A stretch of DNA of 64,000 nucleotides, taken from the NCBI GenBank assembly GCA_028683385.1, contig JAQUIJ010000009.1, positions 124,001 to 188,000 on the forward strand, read 5' to 3'. Shown here piece by piece: positions 42,874 through 51,881 of this stretch; position 1 is the stretch's first letter, and each line of letters starts with the position of its first letter. The translations under genes and the position numbers were made by a program. The notes under the pieces were generated by a model. The model saw nothing but the letters and a program-made list of their open reading frames with translations, had not been told where the DNA came from and did no database searches. The stretch is from Prolixibacteraceae bacterium. GTDB lineage: Bacteria; Bacteroidota; Bacteroidia; Bacteroidales; Prolixibacteraceae.

Positions 42874-44661
42874 ATGAAAAAATTATCAATTATAATGGCT
42901 TCCGTTTTTCTTATGGCCATATCTTTCTCTTGCGCTGATTCATTTTTGGATAAAAAGCCGCTTGGATCGACTTCCGAAGATGTATTCTACAGCGAAAAGG
43001 GCGTTAGTGCTTTGTTGACCGGAGCTTACAGTATGGTTAAAGGGTCAGCTTTATGGTCTGTTAGCTGGGGTGCATCTATCACAAACTGGACCTACGGATC
43101 TGTTGCATCTGATGATGCTGGTAAAGGTTCATATATTGGCGACCAGATTCCAATTAATGAAATAGAACAATGGAATATGTCAACAACAAACAATTATCCT
43201 GCGGATAAATGGTTGTTAAATATTGGGATGGGTGTTAACCGTTGTAATATTGTCTTGAATGTAATTGCTAAAACTCCAACCTTAGCCGCTGCAACAGCTA
43301 CTGAATTCCAAGCTGAAGCACGCTTTTTGAGAGGCATGTATTATTTCGAATCATGGTTGGTTTTTGGCGATAAAATTCCATTGATCACTGAAGATAAGGT
43401 TGATGTTGCTAATACAATTAGCAATGACAATGCTCCAGGTGCAGTTTTGAAATTCATCGAAGATGACCTCGCATTTGCTGCCGCTAACCTTCCTGCCAAA
43501 CAGGCACAACCTGGCCGTGCAACCAAATGGGCTGCAAAAGCTTTGGCTGCCCGTGCATATATGCAAGTGTTGGATTATGCAAGCGCAAAACCTTTGTTAG
43601 ACGACATTATCGCTAATGGAGGATTTACTCTGGCTGACAAATTCTTTGACAACTTCCGTATTGCAAAAAATAACAATTCAGAATCAATTTTTGAAATCCA
43701 ACGGAATGTAAATGACATCAACGAATCGTTGAATGGTGAAATGGGTATTGGCTTAAATGCACCTTATGCTCCTGAATTGGGTATGTGCTGCGGTTTCCAC
43801 CAGCCAACTCAAAACTTAGCCAATGCATTCAAAGTTGATGCTGCCGGGTTACCATTGTTTGATACCTTTAACAATACCGACTTAAAGAATGACGCCGGAA
43901 TTGCTTCAGGTGATGAATTTATTCCAGCTACTGATTTGCTTGATCCTCGTATCGACTTTACTATGGGTCGCCGTGGACTTCCATACATGGATTGGGGTAT
44001 TATGCGTGGTTCTGACTGGATCCGCGACCAGGCATGGGGTGGACCTTATGTAACTGTTGAAAAAACGTTCTTCTACAAAGCTGAACGCAATAGCTTATCA
44101 ACAACTACAGGCTGGCAGACAGGTATCAATGCCAACAATTTCCGTTATCTTCGTTTAGGTCATATTTTATTGTGGAGAGCTGAAGTTGCTGCTTCTGAAG
44201 GCGATTTGGCTACTGCATTGAACTATGTCAATCAGATTCGTACCAGAGCTGGTAAAGAAGTTGTTATGGGTAAAGTTAATCTTTATAAACTGGGTGATAA
44301 GTCTATTAATGATGGTGATGCATGGAAACAGTATGTTGACTTCACTGTTCCTGCTGCCAATTATAAAATTGGAACTTATACTGCTTTTGCAAATAAAGAT
44401 GAAGCCATGAGGGCTGTTCAATGGGAACAACGCCTTGAATTTGCAACTGAAGGTATGCGTTTCTTCGATTTGAGACGTTGGGATAAAGCTAAACCAGGTA
44501 GTATGAAAGCCACTCTGGAAGCTTTTGCCGCTGCTGATCAAAGAGTAAGACCGCTTGTAATGAAAGGTGCTACATTTGATGAAAAGGATAAATATCAACC
44601 TATTCCTCAAGTTCAACTTGATTTGGAACCTGGTGTTTTAAAGCAAAATGCCGGTTACTAG
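42874..44661 (+). CDS. SusD-family glycan-binding outer-membrane lipoprotein
   Basis: A 595-residue SusD homologue, partner of the SusC above. The lipoprotein signal ends at Cys20 (MAISFSCADSFLDKKPLGST). SusD-like helical TPR segments follow (AEARFLRGMYYFESWLVFGD; KWAAKALAARAYMQVLDYASAKPLLDDI), and the C-terminal signature RLGHILLWRAEVAASEGDLATALNYVNQIRTRAG (given here by its first half) and QWEQRLEFATEGMRFFDLRRW is intact. It binds glycan at the cell surface and closes the SusC barrel. A terminator follows, so the transcript is susC-susD only; no lyase or sulfatase is in the window. Confidence 0.94.
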   Translation: MKKLSIIMASVFLMAISFSCADSFLDKKPLGSTSEDVFYSEKGVSALLTGAYSMVKGSALWSVSWGASITNWTYGSVASDDAGKGSYIGDQIPINEIEQWNMSTTNNYPADKWLLNIGMGVNRCNIVLNVIAKTPTLAAATATEFQAEARFLRGMYYFESWLVFGDKIPLITEDKVDVANTISNDNAPGAVLKFIEDDLAFAAANLPAKQAQPGRATKWAAKALAARAYMQVLDYASAKPLLDDIIANGGFTLADKFFDNFRIAKNNNSESIFEIQRNVNDINESLNGEMGIGLNAPYAPELGMCCGFHQPTQNLANAFKVDAAGLPLFDTFNNTDLKNDAGIASGDEFIPATDLLDPRIDFTMGRRGLPYMDWGIMRGSDWIRDQAWGGPYVTVEKTFFYKAERNSLSTTTGWQTGINANNFRYLRLGHILLWRAEVAASEGDLATALNYVNQIRTRAGKEVVMGKVNLYKLGDKSINDGDAWKQYVDFTVPAANYKIGTYTAFANKDEAMRAVQWEQRLEFATEGMRFFDLRRWDKAKPGSMKATLEAFAAADQRVRPLVMKGATFDEKDKYQPIPQVQLDLEPGVLKQNAGY

Positions 44662-44683
44662 TTTATTTGGTTAATTTATAATT

Positions 44684-44721
44684 GCGGCTGCTTCATTTTG
44701 ATATGGAGCAGCCGCTTTTTT
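44684..44721 (+). terminator. intrinsic terminator after susD
   Basis: GCGGCTGCT (44684-44692) and AGCAGCCGC (44707-44715) form a perfect 9-bp stem with a 14-base loop, followed by six T. Confidence 0.93.
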
Positions 44722-44756
44722 ATATATATTTAGTGCGTAATACCTAATTATATGGC

Positions 44757-45989
44757 ATGGCGCTGAATTATATCTGGATTTTCTTCTTTGTTGTTGCTTT
44801 TGTTATTGGTCTGGTTAAACTCATTTTCCTTGGTGATGTCGCTATTTTTTCTCAAATGATGAATTCGTCGTTTGAGATGGCAAAAACAGGTTTTGAAATA
44901 TCTATTGGTTTAACCGGTGTTTTGACCTTGTGGATGGGATTTATGAAAATAGGTGAGAGAGGGGGCGTGGTTAAAATATTCTCACGTTTTGTAGGGCCTT
45001 TTTTTAATAAGTTATTTCCATCGCTAGGAAAAGAACATCCTGCATATGGATCAATAATGATGAATATTGCTGCAAACATGTTGAATCTCGACAATGCTGC
45101 TACTCCAATGGGTCTGAAGGCAATGAAGGAGATGCAGGAATCCAATCCAACCAAAGAAACTGCTTCTGATGCGCAAATTATGTTTTTGGTTTTGAATGCT
45201 TCAGGCTTGACAATTATTCCAATTAGTATCATGGTTTATCGGGCTCAGCTCGGAGCCGTAAATCCTTCCGATATTTTTATCCCGGTTCTTTTGGCTACTT
45301 TTTTCGCAACATTGGCTGGATTAATGGCGGTTGCATGGCATCAGAAAATTAATCTGATTGATAAAACTATCATTTCTTATATCGGTGGCCTGACTCTCTT
45401 TATTGCCGGAATAATCTGGTATTTTTCAGGGCTGCCAAAAGATCAGATTCAGACGATATCGAGTGTTTCAAGCAATCTGTTTATCTTTTCGATTATCATT
45501 GGCTTTATGTTGCTGGCTTTTCGAAAGAAAGTAAATGTTTACGATGCTTTTATTGAAGGCGCAAAAGATGGATTTCATACCGCTGTTATGATTATCCCAT
45601 ACCTGATTGCGATCTTGGTTGCCATAGGCGTTTTTCGGACTTCAGGAGCAATGGAATGGTTTATTTCGGGAATTGCCTGGTGTTTTCAGCAATTGGGAAT
45701 TAATACCGACTTTATTCCTGCATTGCCAACGGCCATGATGAAATCGTTGAGTGGGAGTGGATCAAGAGGAATGATGGTTGATGTGATGAAGATGTATGGC
45801 GCCGATTCTTTTGTAGGGCGCGTGGCATGTACCATTCAAGGCTCATCTGATACAACTTTCTATATTCTGGCCGTATATTTTGGCTCGGTGGGAGTTAAAA
45901 ATACCCGATATGCACTGACATGTGCGTTAATTGCCGATTTTGTAGGAGCAGTGGCAGCCATTCTGATGGCTTACATGTTTTTTCATTAA
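44757..45989 (+). CDS. SpmA-SpmB fusion, nucleoside-recognition (GATE) domain membrane protein
   Basis: A 410-residue multi-pass membrane protein. The N-terminal half matches spore maturation protein A (FGIF-like KIGERGGVVKIFSRFVGPFFNKLFP, NIAANMLNLDNAATPMGLKAM); the C-terminal half matches SpmB (EGAKDGFHTAVMIIPYLIAILVAIGVFR, ALPTAMMKSLSGSGSRGMMVDVMK, CTIQGSSDTTFYILAVYFG). About eleven hydrophobic segments. In sporulating Firmicutes SpmA/B help dehydrate spores, but fused forms occur in non-sporulating Bacteroidota where the role is unknown, perhaps transport. It is followed after 24 bases by the lipoprotein cyclophilin. Confidence 0.85.
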   Translation: MALNYIWIFFFVVAFVIGLVKLIFLGDVAIFSQMMNSSFEMAKTGFEISIGLTGVLTLWMGFMKIGERGGVVKIFSRFVGPFFNKLFPSLGKEHPAYGSIMMNIAANMLNLDNAATPMGLKAMKEMQESNPTKETASDAQIMFLVLNASGLTIIPISIMVYRAQLGAVNPSDIFIPVLLATFFATLAGLMAVAWHQKINLIDKTIISYIGGLTLFIAGIIWYFSGLPKDQIQTISSVSSNLFIFSIIIGFMLLAFRKKVNVYDAFIEGAKDGFHTAVMIIPYLIAILVAIGVFRTSGAMEWFISGIAWCFQQLGINTDFIPALPTAMMKSLSGSGSRGMMVDVMKMYGADSFVGRVACTIQGSSDTTFYILAVYFGSVGVKNTRYALTCALIADFVGAVAAILMAYMFFH

Positions 45990-46013
45990 AACTTAAATCC
46001 TGAAGCAAACCCA

Positions 46014-46871
46014 ATGAAAAGAATTTTATTGATAATTATGGTTTTATTGTCACTTTATGGCTGTAATCCCTGGATTGCTGATGGAGTCAGAAAACGTGAT
46101 TTGAACCGCGATGTTGAATTGGTAACAGATAAAGGTTCAATTATCTTCAGGCTTTATGATGAAACTCCTTTGCACCGGAATAATTTTTTGAAATTGGTTA
46201 ACCAAAGCTTTTACGACAGTATCATTTTTCATCGTGTAATCAATAACTTTTTGATTCAAACGGGTGATCCTGAAAGTAAGCGTGCTTTGCCCGAAGCTTC
46301 ATTGGGAAATGGCGAGTTACCTTATGTTATTCCCGCCGAAATCAATAAATACTATTTTCATAAGCGAGGAGCTGTTAATGCCGCTCGTACAGGTGATTTG
46401 GAAAACCCTGAACAGTCTTCGAGCAGTACCCAGTTTACATTTATACAGCGGAAAGCATTAACCGATAGTTTGATTGACGTGGGAGAGAAGCGAATCAATT
46501 ATTATCGGGCCTATAACCATGTTGTTCGTAATCCGGCAAATCAAAAGCTCGTCGGTAGGTTACGTAAATTAAGTCTGACTGAAAGCAAAAATGATAGTCT
46601 TCCAATTCTCGAATCGCAATTAAATGATCTGGTGAAAACTGAACAGGCGCAAATGGTTCCTTATCGTATTCCGGAAGAACACCGACAGGTGTACCGGACA
46701 ATAGGCGGTAGTCCGCATCTCGATCAAAACTACACTGTTTTTGGCGAAGTAATGAAGGGAATGGATGTTGTGGACCAGATTGCCGGTGTTGAAACCCGAA
46801 AAACGGATGATCGTCCGGTAAAGGATGTGCGGATAATCAAGGTTCAGTTGATCAAAAGGAAACGATACTAA
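46014..46871 (+). CDS. peptidylprolyl isomerase (cyclophilin type), lipoprotein
   Basis: A 285-residue cyclophilin exported as a lipoprotein (signal to Cys17 in LLSLYGCNPW). Catalytic-core segments are recognisable: LHRNNFLKLVNQSFYDSIIFHRVINNFLIQTGDP, ending in the active-site-bearing FHRV (Arg), then STQFTFIQ and the final GGSPHLDQNYTVFGEVMKGMDVVDQI. Between the TQFTFIQ strand and the final LDQNYTVFG strand there is an extra stretch of about 90 residues (Arg/Lys/Asn-rich, YNHVVRNPANQKLVGRLRK) not present in minimal cyclophilins. Folding helper for envelope proteins is the likely role. Confidence 0.9.
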   Translation: MKRILLIIMVLLSLYGCNPWIADGVRKRDLNRDVELVTDKGSIIFRLYDETPLHRNNFLKLVNQSFYDSIIFHRVINNFLIQTGDPESKRALPEASLGNGELPYVIPAEINKYYFHKRGAVNAARTGDLENPEQSSSSTQFTFIQRKALTDSLIDVGEKRINYYRAYNHVVRNPANQKLVGRLRKLSLTESKNDSLPILESQLNDLVKTEQAQMVPYRIPEEHRQVYRTIGGSPHLDQNYTVFGEVMKGMDVVDQIAGVETRKTDDRPVKDVRIIKVQLIKRKRY

Positions 46872-46884
46872 TTATTTCCGGTTT

Positions 46885-47289
46885 TTACATCGCATCATAC
46901 ACGATTACCTTTTCCCAAAGGTGTTGGCAATCTTCTATAAACTTAAGGTGTATGGGATGTGTCTGGTAGGTATTTTGATCTTCTTTACTTTTGAAAAAAG
47001 CCATGTATGAATAAGTAAACGAATCGTCAACCACTTCGCGGAGCGATTCTACCGGAGTTCCGATGTGGTACGACTGAATTTGCGGAACTTTAATCAGGTT
47101 TTGCAATCCCAATTCAAATTGTTTCCGGGTTTCTGTATTTTCTGGTTCTTTCAACCAAAAAAATACATGATGAATAAAAGTGTCCTTTATTGGAGTTTCG
47201 CTTGCATCCGCGCTGTTTGAAACTGAAATGAATCCTGTTGCAGCCATTCCGGCAGCTATTTTGGCTACAAAATTTCTTCTGGTTTCCAT
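46885..47289 (-). CDS. Dabb-family (stress-responsive A/B barrel) protein with Tat-like signal
   Basis: A 134-residue protein beginning METRRNFVAKIAAGMAATGF, a twin-arginine-type signal, followed by a dimeric alpha-beta barrel (Dabb) domain: HHVFFWLKEPENTETRKQFELGL, YHIGTPVESLREVVDDSFTYSYMAFFKSKEDQNTY and the closing HPIHLKFIEDCQHLWEKVIVYDAM. The family is known from stress-responsive plant and bacterial proteins; substrate unknown. It lies 3 bases downstream of kdsA on the same strand, presumably co-transcribed. Confidence 0.8.
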   Translation of the reverse strand: METRRNFVAKIAAGMAATGFISVSNSADASETPIKDTFIHHVFFWLKEPENTETRKQFELGLQNLIKVPQIQSYHIGTPVESLREVVDDSFTYSYMAFFKSKEDQNTYQTHPIHLKFIEDCQHLWEKVIVYDAM

Positions 47290-47292
47290 ACC

Positions 47293-48102
47293 CTAGAATG
47301 TTTTAACGACTTGTCGGAGTTGTACAAGCCGGGTTAAAAGTCCTTCAAGTAAATCAATCTGCAACATATTTGCACCGTCCGATTTTGCATTGGCCGGATC
47401 TGGATGTGTTTCAATGAAGATGCCATCAACGCCAACAGCTATTCCGGCGCGAGCTATGGTTTCAATCAGCTGGGGTTGCCCTCCGGTGACTCCGCTCGAT
47501 TGATTGGGTTGCTGTAAGGAATGGGTAATGTCAAGAATTACAGGACAATTATTACGTTGCATTTCAGGAATTCCACGGTAGTCAACAATTAAGTCGTGAT
47601 ATCCAAAAGTTGAACCACGTTCAGTTAAGAATATATTGTCGTTGCCGCTTTCACGAACCTTGGTCACTGCAAATTTCATGGCTTCTGCTGATAAAAACTG
47701 GCCTTTCTTTATGTTGACAGCTTTGCCAGTTTCGGCAGCAGCAATCAGTATGTCGGTTTGACGGCATAAAAATGCAGGTATTTGCAACATATCAACGTAT
47801 TCAGCAGCCATTGAGGCTTCAAGTGCTGTATGAATATCTGTTACTGTTGGGATATCAAAAGTTTCGCTCACTTTCCGGAGAATCTTAAGCGCTTTTTCAT
47901 CACCAATTCCGGCGAATGAATCAAGTCGCGACCGGTTGGCTTTTCGGTACGATCCTTTGAAAATATAAGGTATCTGAAGCTTATCTGAAATCTTAACGAT
48001 TTTTTCAGCTATTTCCATGGCCATTTGTTCGCCTTCAATGGCACACGGTCCGGCCAGCAAAAGGAAATTTGAGTTTTCGTATTTTAATTTGGGTATCATC
48101 AT
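47293..48102 (-). CDS. kdsA: 3-deoxy-8-phosphooctulonate (KDO-8-P) synthase
   Basis: Condenses arabinose 5-phosphate with phosphoenolpyruvate on the path to KDO of lipopolysaccharide. It is 269 residues with the family motifs LLAGPCAIEGEQMAMEIA, FKGSYRKANRSRLDSFAGIG, TDIHTALEA, LQIPAFLCRQTDILIAAAETGK, LTERGSTFGYHDLIVDYRG and ILDITHSLQQPNQ, plus the C-terminal IFIETHPDPANAKSDGANM. Starts at 48102 and 48099 are adjacent Met codons. It supports a Gram-negative envelope. Confidence 0.96.
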   Translation of the reverse strand: MMIPKLKYENSNFLLLAGPCAIEGEQMAMEIAEKIVKISDKLQIPYIFKGSYRKANRSRLDSFAGIGDEKALKILRKVSETFDIPTVTDIHTALEASMAAEYVDMLQIPAFLCRQTDILIAAAETGKAVNIKKGQFLSAEAMKFAVTKVRESGNDNIFLTERGSTFGYHDLIVDYRGIPEMQRNNCPVILDITHSLQQPNQSSGVTGGQPQLIETIARAGIAVGVDGIFIETHPDPANAKSDGANMLQIDLLEGLLTRLVQLRQVVKTF

Positions 48103-48201
48103 CGAATATTTTTAGCGAAGATAATTCATTTAACCGCTCATTTCAAAATAAAATGGAAGCAGGCTTCTGTTTTGTTCTTCTGGGTTATTGGACCTTTTTT
48201 A

Positions 48202-48864
48202 TTAAAATTTCAAGCTATATCCAATTCCGATGATATTTGTACTTGATTTATCTGCTTCAGAATAATCCTGCAATCTGTAAAATAAACCAAGTTCATGGTG
48301 GTCACTTAACGGATAATTCAATCCACCTGTATATCTAACTTTGTCAACATGATCTAAAATCAAATCGTGAAAGGCTTCAACTGATACATAAGGAGCAAAT
48401 TTACTTCCTTTAATATCATAGTCGATTTTTGCTCGGTATCTGAAATAGGACGCCTTATCATCAGTGGTTTGGTCAAAGTCAGCGCCACTGGTATATCTTA
48501 ACCTGAATTGGAAATCGAATCGATTTAAATCGAATCCAGATTTAGCGTCGAAGGCAATTCGGTTTGATGCCACCTGACCTTTATAAGCCCCAGTACTTTT
48601 TTTATAATCCCATGCCTTTTCATACCGGTAATATCCTGCAATAGTGAGGTATTTGTGAAGTTTGTAAGAAAGCCCACCTTCCAAAATGTAGGTATCCATC
48701 TTAAAATCACCAAACAGTCTTATTTCCGGATTAAATTCAACTTTCAGGTTTTTAACCACCTTCTTACTAAAACCCAGTTCAATCCAGGTTGACGGATCGG
48801 TTTGGGCATAGGTAAAGAAATTAAACAGAATGGCCAGTATTAGTAAAGAGATTCTGATTCTCAT
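48202..48864 (-). CDS. DUF2490 outer-membrane protein
   Basis: A 220-residue exported protein (signal to about residue 20) predicted as a small beta-barrel: alternating strands WIELGFSKKVVKNLKVEFNPEIRLF, YILEGGLSYKLHKYLTIAGYYRYE, FDFQFRLRYTSG, YFRYRAKIDYDIKG and a C-terminal IIGIGYSLKF with terminal Phe as in outer-membrane barrels. Its start overlaps the end of the DUF4956 gene by 4 bases (ATGA), so it is the third gene of a VTC-DUF4956-DUF2490 operon. Confidence 0.85.
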   Translation of the reverse strand: MRIRISLLILAILFNFFTYAQTDPSTWIELGFSKKVVKNLKVEFNPEIRLFGDFKMDTYILEGGLSYKLHKYLTIAGYYRYEKAWDYKKSTGAYKGQVASNRIAFDAKSGFDLNRFDFQFRLRYTSGADFDQTTDDKASYFRYRAKIDYDIKGSKFAPYVSVEAFHDLILDHVDKVRYTGGLNYPLSDHHELGLFYRLQDYSEADKSSTNIIGIGYSLKF

Positions 48865-49532
48865 AAATCTGATTTGTTTTTGCCATTAATATCGAAGAAA
48901 ATATTGATGTAAGCTACGTCTCTCAGAAAATCAATACGTTCTATCTCAAATCGTTTGATGTTTTTTCCCGTTCTAAGTTTTAGGTCGGCAAGTAATTCAT
49001 CGTCTTTTCCTGCCTGAACATTTTCAATCTTTTCGTAAATAACACGGTATGAGATTTCTTGCCGCAGATGGAGAATTTTCTCGAGTACATATAATCCACC
49101 AACGATTAAGAGGTTGGTAGTAATCAATTCGGCATAACTGATTTTTTTATTGGCAAGCGCATTGATTACCGAAATCCCGATTACGACAAACAAATAGGTC
49201 ATTTCTTTGATCGGAATGGCGTCGGTTCGGTATCTTATAATTCCGAAAACTGCAAAAAGTCCGAGTGCAAAGCCCAGCTCGATCTTTACACTGACCAACA
49301 GAAAGCAAAGTAGAAATATAACCATGCTTACCGCAATATAGCTGAAATAGAAATCTTTGCGTTTGCTGTTTTTTGCGTATAAGCCAACTACAATGGCTAC
49401 TATTACAAGCAGATTAAGCGAAAACCTTATCAGTAACGATAAGAAATCTTCCATGTTGATTAGTTTGATACCGAAAAATTTTAACTCTTCGGAGCTCTGG
49501 ACAATTTGTAACACCATGTTCAATAAGTGCAT
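48861..49532 (-). CDS. DUF4956 membrane protein
   Basis: A 223-residue protein with four to five membrane helices (LIRFSLNLLVIVAIVVGLY, YIAVSMVIFLLCFLLVSV, FALGLFAVFGIIRYRT, MTYLFVVIGISVINAL, NLLIVGGLYVLEKIL) and a cytoplasmic C-terminal domain (from about residue 155, REISYRVIYEKIENVQAG). DUF4956 is regularly encoded next to VTC polyphosphate polymerases, as here (10-base gap), and is thought to be a membrane partner. An internal Met (MEDFLSLLI) is an alternative start. Confidence 0.85.
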   Translation of the reverse strand: MHLLNMVLQIVQSSEELKFFGIKLINMEDFLSLLIRFSLNLLVIVAIVVGLYAKNSKRKDFYFSYIAVSMVIFLLCFLLVSVKIELGFALGLFAVFGIIRYRTDAIPIKEMTYLFVVIGISVINALANKKISYAELITTNLLIVGGLYVLEKILHLRQEISYRVIYEKIENVQAGKDDELLADLKLRTGKNIKRFEIERIDFLRDVAYINIFFDINGKNKSDL

Positions 49533-49542
49533 AATTGATTAT

Positions 49543-50298
49543 TTAGTTGTAATAGTCTTTTCTGATCTTAATCAGAAGTGGTTTAAAATTATTTTTCTTG
49601 ATATTTTCTTCTAGTAAGGAGCGCCCAATGCAATATTTACTAAATCCTTGCTTTCTGATTTTGTTTTCCTTCAGAGCGTTAATAAATAATGTTGGTTTAG
49701 CCGCTTTACTTTGTTTTATTTCAATAATAACCAGCTTATTCAGAATTATTTCTTTTTCGTTGTTTTTGAATCCGGGAAAGAAGTCAATGGTTATTCGTTC
49801 TGTAAATTCGTTATCTATCAATGTGAGTCGGTTAAAATAGCTTCTGATTTTAGGTTCGATTTTCAGACCTGAATAACATGATGTTGTTTTGCCGATAAAG
49901 TTCAGCTCATCGTGAGTAAAATTCGACTCAAAATTGGATCGCTCCATGCGTTCTTTAATTGTCCGTCCTTTGTTGTTTTTGAATTTTACCTCAAGGAAGT
50001 TGTTGTTTGTTTGTACGTATTTCCGGATTCTGATTTTGTATCGGTTTAGTTTGCCATTCTGATGGCTAAGGAACATTTGATCATCTGCCGTGTCAAAGTA
50101 AGTATTGTCGTACTCGAAAATTGTTTCGCCATCAATGGACAAAACCGAATAATGGCTCTGAATCGCTTCTAAAATAGTTGGTAAATCTGCTATATGTAAA
50201 CAAAACTTCTGATCAATCCTGTCCATGAGTTTGACTTGATCCAAATCGGCCAAAGTTACTTTGTTAAAGGATAGTATGGTATTTTGAATTAAGTTCAT
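49543..50298 (-). CDS. VTC-domain polyphosphate polymerase
   Basis: A 251-residue VTC-type enzyme, a triphosphate-tunnel fold that makes polyphosphate from ATP in known homologues. Tunnel residues are visible: RIDQKFCLH (Arg/Lys/Glu-like basic positions), EYDNTYFDTADDQMFLSHQNG, the NRYKIRIRKY strand, FLEVKFKNNKGRTIKERM and the late LVIIEIKQSK strand. It has no membrane segment; the DUF4956 protein next door would anchor it. It is the first gene of the operon. Whether it polymerises phosphate or binds another nucleotide cannot be read directly. Confidence 0.85.
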   Translation of the reverse strand: MNLIQNTILSFNKVTLADLDQVKLMDRIDQKFCLHIADLPTILEAIQSHYSVLSIDGETIFEYDNTYFDTADDQMFLSHQNGKLNRYKIRIRKYVQTNNNFLEVKFKNNKGRTIKERMERSNFESNFTHDELNFIGKTTSCYSGLKIEPKIRSYFNRLTLIDNEFTERITIDFFPGFKNNEKEIILNKLVIIEIKQSKAAKPTLFINALKENKIRKQGFSKYCIGRSLLEENIKKNNFKPLLIKIRKDYYN

Positions 50299-50556
50299 AG
50301 TTTGGGTTCGTTGCGCTAAGCTACTCTTTTTCTTTTTTCTAATGTAATAACCTTTTCATTTGAATGCAATAATTTCTTAATTAGATGTAGAATCATAGCT
50401 GCACAATTGTTCTACAATTATAAATCCGAGCATACAAATTGCAACCCTACTTTTCTCGCTAAAATAATTTAATCGATTTGTAGTTTTTTTTGTTAAAAAT
50501 CTGATAACTAAGGTGCAACGGATTTTTTTTTGTTTGTGGTGATTCTTATTAAACGC

Positions 50557-51840
50557 CTATTTATTATAGCGTTTTCCCCAAAGGCTTTTTAAACGTTCGA
50601 GTATTTTTATTTCCAGTGGATTATTCTGAGGAGTGTAAAATCGGTGAGTTTTAACTTCCAGAGGCAGAAAATCTTGTTCAGCAAAATTTTTCTCGAACGA
50701 ATGGGCGTATTTGTAATCTTTTCCATAGCCCAGCTCTTTCATAAGTTTAGTTGGAGCATTACGGATGTGTAATGGCACAGGCAAATCGCCTGTTGATTTT
50801 ACCAAAGCAAGTGCGTCATCGATGGCCATATAGGCCGAATTGCTTTTTGCTGAAGTGGCGAGGTAAATGGCACATTGCGAAAGAATGATCCGGGCTTCGG
50901 GATAACCTATTTTGTGAACAGCGTCGAAGGTACTTTGCGCCAGAAGTAAAGCATTTGGATTGGCAAGTCCAATATCTTCCGCAGCGAGTATCAACATCCG
51001 CCGGGCAATGAATTTTACGTCTTCGCCGCCATCAATCATGCGGGCAAGCCAGTAAACCGAAGCATCAGGATCGCTTCCGCGCATACTCTTGATAAAAGCT
51101 GAGATAATGTCGTAATGCATTTCTCCGTTTTTATCGTAAATGGCCATGTTATTCTGAAGCCTGTCAATTACCATTTCATTGGTAATAATAGTATTTTCGT
51201 TTTCATCAGCATTTACTACCAATTCGAGTACATTGAGGAGCTTGCGGGCATCTCCCCCTGAAAAACGTAGCAAAGCTTCATCTTCCCTGATTTCGATCTT
51301 CCTTGTTTTCAGATAAGGATCTTTAGTTAGGGCCATTTCAACGATCTTCAGCAAGTCTTTTTTATCCAGATGTTTAAGTACATAAACCTGACAGCGAGAC
51401 AAAAGTGGCGAGATCACTTCAAAAGATGGATTTTCAGTTGTTGCACCGATCAGCGTAACAATTCCCTGTTCGACAGCCCCCAGCAACGAATCTTGCTGCG
51501 ATTTGCTGAACCGGTGAATTTCATCAATAAAAAGAATTGGATTGGGTTGGTTGAAAAATTGATTTCGCTGTGCTTTTTCAATCACATCCCGAATGTCCTT
51601 AACTCCTGAATTAATGGCACTTAATGTGTGAAATGGCCTATTTAGTGTATTTGCAATAATTTTTGCCAGAGTTGTTTTGCCAACTCCCGGAGGTCCCCAT
51701 AGGAGAAAGGATGAGATTTTGCCAGATTCAATCATTTTGCGCAAAACAGCTCCTTCACCAATCAGGTGTTCCTGCCCGATATAATCATCTAAAGTAGCGG
51801 GTCTCAAGCGTTCAGCAAGAGGTTGGTTGGCAAATTGCAT
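50557..51840 (-). CDS. rarA: replication-associated recombination protein A (MgsA/WRNIP1 family)
   Basis: AAA+ ATPase acting at stalled replication forks. It is 427 residues from ATG 51840 (MQFANQPLAERLRPATLDDYIGQ), the normal N-terminus; a TTG 17 codons upstream would overlap the TPR gene. Walker A is LLWGPPGVGKTTLA, Walker B ILFIDEIHRFSKSQQD, sensor 1 LIGATTENPSFEV, arginine-finger region LLSRCQVYVL, and the C-terminal tetramerisation domain includes YWLARMIDGGEDVKFIARRM. It follows the TPR gene by 41 bases. Confidence 0.95.
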   Translation of the reverse strand: MQFANQPLAERLRPATLDDYIGQEHLIGEGAVLRKMIESGKISSFLLWGPPGVGKTTLAKIIANTLNRPFHTLSAINSGVKDIRDVIEKAQRNQFFNQPNPILFIDEIHRFSKSQQDSLLGAVEQGIVTLIGATTENPSFEVISPLLSRCQVYVLKHLDKKDLLKIVEMALTKDPYLKTRKIEIREDEALLRFSGGDARKLLNVLELVVNADENENTIITNEMVIDRLQNNMAIYDKNGEMHYDIISAFIKSMRGSDPDASVYWLARMIDGGEDVKFIARRMLILAAEDIGLANPNALLLAQSTFDAVHKIGYPEARIILSQCAIYLATSAKSNSAYMAIDDALALVKSTGDLPVPLHIRNAPTKLMKELGYGKDYKYAHSFEKNFAEQDFLPLEVKTHRFYTPQNNPLEIKILERLKSLWGKRYNK

Positions 51841-51881
51841 AATGTTTTGAGTTGTTTTTTTATTCTCAGCCGAAGATACAG

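Noticed and set aside
44757-45989. Spore maturation genes as evidence of a sporulating organism
   Set aside because: Fused SpmA/SpmB proteins occur in non-sporulating Bacteroidota, and everything else here is Gram-negative.
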